DNA of 64,000 nucleotides from Pseudoalteromonas shioyasakiensis (lineage in GTDB: Bacteria; Pseudomonadota; Gammaproteobacteria; Enterobacterales; Alteromonadaceae). Position numbers and translations under genes: made by a program. The notes below the pieces were generated by a model that searched no databases, was not told where the DNA came from, and worked only from the letters and a program-made list of their open reading frames with translations. Shown here one piece after another: positions 58,379 through 64,000 of the stretch; the stretch's first letter is position 1, and every line of letters starts with the position of its first letter. The stretch covers positions 1-64,000 of the forward strand of contig NZ_JANIGL010000010.1 in the NCBI RefSeq assembly GCF_024518675.1, given 5' to 3'.

Positions 58379-59701
58379 ATGGATAAATTAGCCGTTTCAT
58401 ACGCCGAACATATTGCAACACTGCAACAGCGTACTCGTACTATTATTGATCGTGAAGGTTTAGAAGGTTTAGTGATCCACTCAGGTCAAGCTAAACGCCA
58501 GTTTTTAGACGATATGTATTACCCGTTTAAAGTTAATCCTCATTTTAAAGCTTGGTTACCGGTCATCGATAACCCTCATTGCTGGATTGTGGTAAATGGC
58601 AGCGATAAACCAAAATTAATTTTTTATCGCCCCGTTGATTTTTGGCATAAAGTACCTGATGAGCCAAGAGATTTTTGGGCTGATTACTTTGATATCGAGC
58701 TATTGCTTAAGCCTGATCAAGTTGAAAAACTACTACCTTACGATAAAGAAAAGTATGCGTATATCGGTGAATATTTAGAAGTAGCTCAAGCACTGGGTTT
58801 TAGTGTTATGAACCCAGAGCCTGTAATAAATTACTTTAACTATCATCGTGCATATAAAACACAGTACGAGCTTGAGTGTTTACGCCAAGCAAATCGTATT
58901 GCAGTAGATGGTCATAAAGCAGCGCGCGATACTTTCTTTAATGGCGGTTCTGAGTTTGATATTCAGCAAGCTTATCTGGTTGCGACACGTCAAAGTGAAA
59001 ACGAAATGCCCTATGGTAACATCGTTGCACTTAACGAAAATTGCGCTATTTTGCATTATACCCACTTTGATCCTGTGACGCCTAAAGAGCATAAATCGTT
59101 CTTAATCGATGCTGGTGCTAACTTTAATGGTTATGCCGCTGATATTACTCGTACTTATGACTTTAAAAAATCGGGTGAGTTTGCCGATTTGATTAACGTT
59201 ATGACTGAGCACCAAATTGCATTAGGTAATGCGTTAAAGCCGGGCTTATTATATGGTGAGCTACACCTTGATTGTCACCAACGTGTGGCGCAAGTACTGA
59301 GTGACTTTAATATTGTTAAGTTATCAGCAGATGAGATTGTAGAACGCGGTATTACTTCAACCTTCTTCCCGCATGGTCTTGGTCACCACCTTGGTTTGCA
59401 AGTCCACGATATGGGCGGCTTTATGGCAGATGAAAGTGGTAAGCATCAAGCACCACCAGAAGGCCATCCGTTCTTACGCTGTACTCGTTTAATAGAAAAA
59501 AACCAAGTGTTTACTATTGAGCCTGGTTTATATTTTATTGATTCATTGTTAGGCGATTTAGCGCAAACAGATAACAAGCAGTTTATTAACTGGGAAAAAG
59601 TTGATGCGTTTAAACCTTTTGGTGGTATTCGTATCGAAGATAACATCATAGTTCACGAAGATAGCTTAGAGAATATGACTCGCGACTTACACTTAGATTA
59701 A
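58379..59701 (+). CDS. pepQ: Xaa-Pro dipeptidase (prolidase) PepQ, OPAA type
   Basis: PepQ hydrolyses dipeptides with C-terminal proline. The 440-residue length equals the Alteromonas prolidases known as organophosphorus acid anhydrolases, which also split certain organophosphorus P-F or P-O bonds. All five dinuclear metal ligands fall at the numbered positions of those enzymes: Asp244, Asp255, His336, Glu381 and Glu420, in the motifs LIDAGANF, AADITRTYD, HGLGHH, TIEPGLY and RIEDN. The pita-bread C-terminal domain and an N-terminal domain (about 1-160) are both visible. The order fadBA-pepQ-yigZ-trkH follows E. coli. Confidence 0.96.
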   Translation: MDKLAVSYAEHIATLQQRTRTIIDREGLEGLVIHSGQAKRQFLDDMYYPFKVNPHFKAWLPVIDNPHCWIVVNGSDKPKLIFYRPVDFWHKVPDEPRDFWADYFDIELLLKPDQVEKLLPYDKEKYAYIGEYLEVAQALGFSVMNPEPVINYFNYHRAYKTQYELECLRQANRIAVDGHKAARDTFFNGGSEFDIQQAYLVATRQSENEMPYGNIVALNENCAILHYTHFDPVTPKEHKSFLIDAGANFNGYAADITRTYDFKKSGEFADLINVMTEHQIALGNALKPGLLYGELHLDCHQRVAQVLSDFNIVKLSADEIVERGITSTFFPHGLGHHLGLQVHDMGGFMADESGKHQAPPEGHPFLRCTRLIEKNQVFTIEPGLYFIDSLLGDLAQTDNKQFINWEKVDAFKPFGGIRIEDNIIVHEDSLENMTRDLHLD

Positions 59702-59721
59702 GTGATAAAGAAGCAAGATAA

Positions 59722-59745
59722 GGGGCCTGTTGGCCCCATTTTTTT
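59722..59745 (+). terminator. Rho-independent terminator after pepQ
   Basis: GGGGCC and GGCCCC pair around a TGTT loop (59722-59737), followed by ATTTTTTT. It begins about 20 bases past the pepQ stop and lies before yigZ. Confidence 0.85.
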
Positions 59746-59770
59746 GGTTGAGTATTTGGTTAGTTAAAAA

Positions 59771-60385
59771 ATGTCAGAATATAAATATCCCGCAGCGGAT
59801 GTGTTTCATCAAGAAGAAATAAAAAAAAGCACTTTTATAGTGCATATTGCACACACTCCTGATCTTGATGCGGCGAAAGCATTTATTAAAAGTATCGAAG
59901 AAAAATACGCCGATGCACGACATAACTGTTGGGCGCATGTTGCTGGAAACCCTGGTGGCAGCCATGTGTATGGGTTTTCAGATGATGGTGAACCCAATGG
60001 CACTGCAGGTAAACCAATGTTAAATGTATTAGTGGGCTCTGGCTTGGGTGAAATTACAGCAGTTGTTACCCGTTATTTTGGCGGGATTAAGTTGGGGACT
60101 GGTGGTTTAGTGCGAGCTTATGGCGGCTCATTGAATAACGCGTTGGTAAAGCTAGCAACTGTGACTAAAGTACCCAGTGTGGAGCTTACAGGGGTTAGTG
60201 ATTATGCTGTGCAAGGCGCTATTGAACAATTATTAAAAACTAAATACCAAGTACTTAATATAGAAAAGCAATTTACTGCTAATATTGAATGGGGTATTAC
60301 TATAGATAGCCGCGAAGCCACTCAGGCTATTAAAGATATTTATGATTTGAGCCATGGGGCGGTTGAGTTAAAAGTTAAACAGTAA
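59771..60385 (+). CDS. yigZ: YigZ/IMPACT family protein
   Basis: The 204-residue protein (E. coli YigZ 204) belongs to the UPF0029/IMPACT family. The core segments ADARHNCWAHVAG, GFSDDGEPNGTAGKPMLNVL and TRYFGGIKLGTGGLVRAYG are all present. A C-terminal ferredoxin-like domain follows. Its biochemical role is not settled in bacteria. It sits between pepQ and trkH as in E. coli. Confidence 0.95.
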   Translation: MSEYKYPAADVFHQEEIKKSTFIVHIAHTPDLDAAKAFIKSIEEKYADARHNCWAHVAGNPGGSHVYGFSDDGEPNGTAGKPMLNVLVGSGLGEITAVVTRYFGGIKLGTGGLVRAYGGSLNNALVKLATVTKVPSVELTGVSDYAVQGAIEQLLKTKYQVLNIEKQFTANIEWGITIDSREATQAIKDIYDLSHGAVELKVKQ

Positions 60386-60433
60386 GACAATAACCAACAG
60401 TTAATAACAAAAACCTAACTAAGCGATAGCTCA

Positions 60434-61885
60434 ATGCAATTTCGTACTATAATAAAAATTCTTGGCCAACTTGTTGTACTGTTTAGTATAACTATGGTGC
60501 CGCCAGCTGTTGTATCGCTGATATACAAAGATGGTGGTGGTGTCCCTTTCGTTTTAGCGTTTATCTTTAGTGTTGTTATTGGCTTAATGGCATACTATCC
60601 GAACCGACAGCAACGGGGAGATCTAAAAGCGCGCGAAGGCTTTTTAATTGTGGTGCTGTTTTGGCTCGTGTTAGGGGCATTCGCTTCAATTCCTCTTATA
60701 TTCTTACAAGAGCCTAACTTATCCTTGGCAGATGCCGTATTTGAAGCATTCTCAGGCCTGACTACCACAGGAGCCACGGTATTAACGGGTATCGAATACC
60801 TTCCTAAATCTGTTTTATTTTATCGTCAACAGTTACAGTGGCTGGGCGGTATGGGGATCATCGTACTTGCTGTTGCTATTTTACCTATGCTTGGTGTTGG
60901 TGGCATGCAGCTATACCGCGCCGAAATTCCAGGCCCGGTTAAAGATTCTAAAATGACTCCACGTATAGCCGATACAGCGAAGCACCTTTGGTATATTTAT
61001 GTGTCTTTAACTATCACATGTATGCTGGCATATTGGGCAGCTGGAATGGATTGGTTTGATGCTATTTGCCATGCGTTTTCAACCATCGCAATAGGTGGTT
61101 TTTCAACTTATGATGCATCAATGGGGCACTTTAATAGCCCATTAATTAATTTTATTTGTGTGGTGTTTTTAATTATTGCTGCGGTTAACTTTACGCTGCA
61201 CTATGCCGCTGTTGCGAGTCGCAATTTACAAGTTTATATTCGCGATCCAGAATTTAAAGTATTTTTATTTATTCAACTAGCACTGGTTGTCGTATGTTTT
61301 ACTGTTTTGTCATCTAATAACATCTACGAAAACGGTGATAAAACACTGGACCAAGCCTTGTTTCAAGCAGTATCAATGAGTACAACAGCTGGCTTTGCCA
61401 CGGATACCTTTTCTGCTTGGCCGTTATTTTTACCCATCTTATTAATATTTTCGAGCTTCATTGGTGGCTGTGCGGGCTCAACCGGTGGTGGTATGAAGGT
61501 TGTGCGGGTATTTTTACTGTATTTACAAGGTGTGCGTGAACTCAATCGATTAGTTCATCCTCGCGCTATTTATTCAATAAAGTTAGGCCGTAAAGCGTTG
61601 CCAGACAAAGTGGTTGAAGCAGTGTGGGGATTTTTCTCGGCGTATGCCTTAGTGTTTGTGATTATTATGCTGGCACTAATGGGAACCGGTATGGACAACA
61701 TTACAGCCTTCTCAGCGACAGCTGCTTGCTTAAATAATTTAGGCCCTGGGTTGGGCGAAGTGGCAAGCCATTATGGAGCTATCAGCGATACTGCTAAGTG
61801 GCTATTAACCATTGCTATGGTGTTTGGTCGGCTAGAAATATTTACTTTGCTTGTGCTATTTACACCAACATTTTGGCGTGGTTAG
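60434..61885 (+). CDS. trkH: Trk potassium uptake channel subunit TrkH
   Basis: TrkH is the membrane pore of the Trk potassium uptake system, gated by cytosolic TrkA. The 483-residue protein equals E. coli TrkH in length. Four pore loops with selectivity-filter glycines are visible: SGLTTTGATVL, STIAIGGFSTYD, SMSTTAGFATD and ATAACLNNLGPGLG. The gene starts 48 bases after yigZ, probably co-transcribed. trkA is not in the window. Confidence 0.96.
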   Translation: MQFRTIIKILGQLVVLFSITMVPPAVVSLIYKDGGGVPFVLAFIFSVVIGLMAYYPNRQQRGDLKAREGFLIVVLFWLVLGAFASIPLIFLQEPNLSLADAVFEAFSGLTTTGATVLTGIEYLPKSVLFYRQQLQWLGGMGIIVLAVAILPMLGVGGMQLYRAEIPGPVKDSKMTPRIADTAKHLWYIYVSLTITCMLAYWAAGMDWFDAICHAFSTIAIGGFSTYDASMGHFNSPLINFICVVFLIIAAVNFTLHYAAVASRNLQVYIRDPEFKVFLFIQLALVVVCFTVLSSNNIYENGDKTLDQALFQAVSMSTTAGFATDTFSAWPLFLPILLIFSSFIGGCAGSTGGGMKVVRVFLLYLQGVRELNRLVHPRAIYSIKLGRKALPDKVVEAVWGFFSAYALVFVIIMLALMGTGMDNITAFSATAACLNNLGPGLGEVASHYGAISDTAKWLLTIAMVFGRLEIFTLLVLFTPTFWRG

Positions 61886-61969
61886 TTCAGACTTTTGGGT
61901 TATCGTTGTTAAGCCTGTAGTTGGGTTAATATAATAACTTGGTCAATATATAAAATATGGTGAAAGGGA

Positions 61970-62650
61970 ATGCCAAAAACGAAACTGCAACTTAATTTAG
62001 AAAAGCTTGCGCTTATTACTGCCGGAACCATTGTTGATGTTGAAATATTAACGCCAACAGACAGCAAGCGAGTAAAAACAGAGTTCGTTGGACTTCTTAA
62101 TGATCGTTTTATTGTCCTTAATTACCCATCGGTTCGACGCTTACCTAATGCAGGTGAGTATCTTCAAGATGGTGTGGTGCTTATAATCAGGGCGGTGCTT
62201 GAAAGTGGCGGTGGGCAGGTGATTGCTTTTCGTCAACAAGTGATGTCGGTTGCCTCTCACCCTGCAAAATTAATATTTTTAAACTTTCCAAAACAAGTGC
62301 AGATGTTTAGTTTACGTTCGCACACTCGTATACCAACATTACTCCCAGCTGCAATTAAGTTTAGTGATGATCGCGAACAGCAAGGGATCATCAAGGATAT
62401 CTCTGCGACGGGGGTAATGTTTGAGATAAAAAGTAAAGACGATTTATCTGCTACTAAAAACACTCAATGTAATATTTTGCTCAATAAAGAGAATCAAGGA
62501 ATGCGGGAGTTTAGCGGAGAAATTTGTAGTGTTCGCAGTTTAGCGACCCATGTACAGTTTGGGGTTCAGCTTCATGCCAGCGAAGATGAAATGAAAAAGT
62601 TTATGAAAGACCATTTTATCGACCTCTCTGTTTTAGAGCCTTTAGTGTGA
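61970..62650 (+). CDS. PilZ-domain protein, probable cyclic-di-GMP receptor (YcgR-like)
   Basis: A 226-residue cytoplasmic protein in two parts: an N-terminal YcgR-like beta domain (about 1-110) and a C-terminal PilZ domain (about 115-220). The c-di-GMP signature is visible as RSHTR (RxxxR) followed by the (D/N)xSxxG motif DISATG about 26 residues on. No catalytic domain is present. It could act as a flagellar brake or control surface attachment; the target cannot be told from the sequence. It lies 84 bases after trkH, not obviously in its operon. Confidence 0.88.
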   Translation: MPKTKLQLNLEKLALITAGTIVDVEILTPTDSKRVKTEFVGLLNDRFIVLNYPSVRRLPNAGEYLQDGVVLIIRAVLESGGGQVIAFRQQVMSVASHPAKLIFLNFPKQVQMFSLRSHTRIPTLLPAAIKFSDDREQQGIIKDISATGVMFEIKSKDDLSATKNTQCNILLNKENQGMREFSGEICSVRSLATHVQFGVQLHASEDEMKKFMKDHFIDLSVLEPLV

Positions 62651-63108
62651 GCTGACATTGATGATATTCGCTATTTTGCAACAAATTTGCGCATACTTAT
62701 AAATTGCAACGAGTTCCATACTTGCCCCTTTCTAAATAAATTGTATCGTCATGTTTATTAAGTGCTTTTATTTTTTGTTTTTAGCTTGTTGTTGTAATAG
62801 GTTATCGTTTTCTTATTGATTTCTTCATTTAATCGACTCATTTTAAGCTGTTTAATCCATTTTAATGATTTTTTGTATCTTTTAACTTCCTGCTAACTAT
62901 TTGAATTAAGTTAAAAATAATAACACCTCCATGAAACTGTTGCTAAAAAGCAACAATTTCATGCTTTGAAAATCAATAGACTCCCAAAAAGCAATGTAAC
63001 AGGCTGATATTAATGGTTTTTATAATGTTGGCACCGAAGTTGTAATAGTCATCGTGAACAAACGAAACGCGAGATTAAGTCGCAACCATAACTTGAAGGA
63101 ATATAATT
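62651..63108. other. Gene-free AT-rich region with a hairpin upstream of the EF-hand genes
   Basis: No coding region is seen in these 458 bases. A hairpin lies at 62930-62963: CATGAAACTGTTGCT, loop AAAA, then AGCAACAATTTCATG, with 14 of 15 base pairs and no T run after it. The stretch must hold the promoter of the EF-hand gene at 63109, whose ribosome site GAAGGA is clear. Confidence 0.6.
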
Positions 63109-63321
63109 ATGAATACGTTAAATAAAACATTAGCTCTTATTGCATTAGCTTCATCATCAGTAGCATTCGCAGGGACAGATTTTGATACGTTGGATATCGA
63201 CGGCAGTGGTGCAATTAGTCAAAATGAAGCATCGGTTGATACTGAGCTTCTAAGCAAGTTTGCTGAGCTTGATACTGATGGTAACGGTGAGTTATCAAAA
63301 GAAGAATATTCGAAAGCATAA
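63109..63321 (+). CDS. Small exported EF-hand protein (copy 1)
   Basis: A 70-residue precursor with a signal peptide (MNTLNKTLALIALASSSVAFA) and a mature part of about 49 residues. That part is made almost wholly of two EF-hand loops, DIDGSGAISQNE and DTDGNGELSKEE. Both keep Asp at loop positions 1, 3 and 5-type sites and Glu at position 12. A periplasmic or secreted calcium binder is inferred. A second copy lies 122 bases downstream. The partner or function is unknown. Confidence 0.85.
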   Translation: MNTLNKTLALIALASSSVAFAGTDFDTLDIDGSGAISQNEASVDTELLSKFAELDTDGNGELSKEEYSKA

Positions 63322-63443
63322 CTGAGCTTATCCTGAGTTGCCAATGAGAATCTAAGTGGGCAAGGAGCTCATGACAAAGGATAGCAAGGATAGTGGAACT
63401 AAAGTTTAAGCATTTTTTTGATAGTACATTGAAGGATTATATT

Positions 63444-63656
63444 ATGAATACATTAAACAAAACATTCGCACTTATTGCACTTGCATCTTCATCTGCGGCT
63501 TTTGCGGCTGCTGACTTCGATGAATTAGATATTGATGGCAGTGGCGCACTTAGCCAGCAAGAAGCATCAATGGGTGGTATTACCTCAGCAACATTTGCTG
63601 AGCTTGATACTGATGGTAATGGAGAGTTATCAAAACAAGAGTTCGATAACGCATAA
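63444..63656 (+). CDS. Small exported EF-hand protein (copy 2)
   Basis: A 70-residue paralogue of the preceding gene. The start is set at 63444 (MNTLNKTFALIALASSSAAF) because AAGGA lies 9 bases upstream and the signal peptide matches copy 1; an in-frame ATG at 63393 would put 17 unrelated residues before it. EF-hand loops read DIDGSGALSQQE and DTDGNGELSKQE. The middle differs: here MGGITSAT, in copy 1 DTELLSK. It is followed by a terminator. Confidence 0.86.
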   Translation: MNTLNKTFALIALASSSAAFAAADFDELDIDGSGALSQQEASMGGITSATFAELDTDGNGELSKQEFDNA

Positions 63657-63699
63657 GTTTATCATTCACCTACTCAAAACGGATTTTACCCAAAATTAA

Positions 63700-63726
63700 A
63701 GCAGCCAACCCCAGGCTGCTTTTTTC
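63700..63726 (+). terminator. Rho-independent terminator after the EF-hand genes
   Basis: AGCAGCC and GGCTGCT pair around AACCCCA (63700-63720), followed by TTTTT. It begins about 43 bases past the second EF-hand stop. Confidence 0.88.
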
Positions 63727-63805
63727 ATCTTTAATAGGTCAAGTATACAAGGTCACTGAACGAGTTTATTATCATGGTAGTTTTGACTACACATGGAAGT
63801 AAATT

Positions 63806-64000
63806 ATGTTTGAGTTATTAGCTTATACTGCACTTATCGCAAGTGTTTGGATTGTAATTGGTGTTTTTATTGTAGCTAAGCGCTACCCTGGTTATAATCA
63901 TAAAAAACAGTTTTGCAGTGAGCTCGGCGCAACAGGAAGTGCGACTGAAAAATTATCGCCCCTTATAAACAACTACCCATTAGGCATACTTTTTTGCGCT
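63806..64000 (+). CDS. DUF998-like integral membrane protein, N-terminal part (truncated by window edge)
   Basis: An open frame of 65 codons runs off the window end. It begins MFELLAYTALIASVWIVIGV, a membrane helix, then YPGYNHKKQFCSELGATGSA and a second hydrophobic start (PLGILFCA). The pattern PGYNH...SELGA resembles the N-terminus of DUF998 family membrane proteins. The ribosome site is weak (GGAAG). Function unknown. Confidence 0.6.
   Translation, partial: MFELLAYTALIASVWIVIGVFIVAKRYPGYNHKKQFCSELGATGSATEKLSPLINNYPLGILFCA

Overview
The window is a chromosomal replication-origin region from a marine gammaproteobacterium, most likely Pseudoalteromonas or a close Alteromonadales relative. 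Reasons: the gammaproteobacterial order glmU-atp-parBA-rsmG-mnmG-(origin)-mioC and rpmH/dnaA-dnaN-recF-gyrB, an Alteromonas-type prolidase (PepQ/OPAA) with all five known metal ligands, AT-rich intergenic DNA, and dense GATC (Dam) sites at the origin. No insertion sequences, tRNAs, CRISPR arrays or prophage genes were seen.

Layout. 1-658: the 5' end of a 16S rRNA gene (minus strand) with its leader, a boxA and two consensus promoters. 659-9238: glmU and the complete nine-gene F1Fo ATP synthase operon (atpIBEFHAGDC, minus strand). 9343-13649: parB, parA, rsmG and mnmG (minus). 13740-14062: the probable oriC, with GATC clusters, AT-rich 13-mers and DnaA boxes, followed by mioC and a gene-free AT-rich stretch with further DnaA-type boxes. 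15294-37845: an accessory block holding a five-gene type I secretion/adhesin operon. Its 17.2-kb gene encodes a 5,732-residue surface protein, and the downstream genes encode the ABC transporter, membrane-fusion protein, TolC-like channel and OmpA-like lipoprotein. 38102-42215: mnmE, yidC, yidD, rnpA and rpmH (minus). 42216-42722: the divergent rpmH/dnaA regulatory region. 42723-51886: dnaA, dnaN, recF, gyrB, glyQ and glyS (plus). recF carries two sites matching parS. 51947-64000: a small lipoprotein, tusA, the fadBA beta-oxidation operon, slt, pepQ, yigZ, trkH, a PilZ-domain gene, two tandem EF-hand proteins and a truncated DUF998-like membrane protein.

How the parts fit. Replication initiation (oriC, DnaA with a DnaA box inside its own promoter), the sliding clamp, gyrase and chromosome segregation (ParA, ParB, parS) sit together. 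High-demand functions (rRNA, ATP synthase, ribosomal protein L34, YidC) are near the origin and so gain copy number in fast growth. The giant adhesin operon appears to be inserted between mioC and mnmE.

The most unusual content is the adhesin. It has about 31 Ig-like domains of about 100 residues, a three-fold 5-domain super-repeat, a nearly identical 591-bp tandem duplication, and paired cysteines confined to four domain pairs. I find no RTX nonapeptides and no LapG-type cleavage motif, although the gene order matches the LapA/BpfA adhesin operons.
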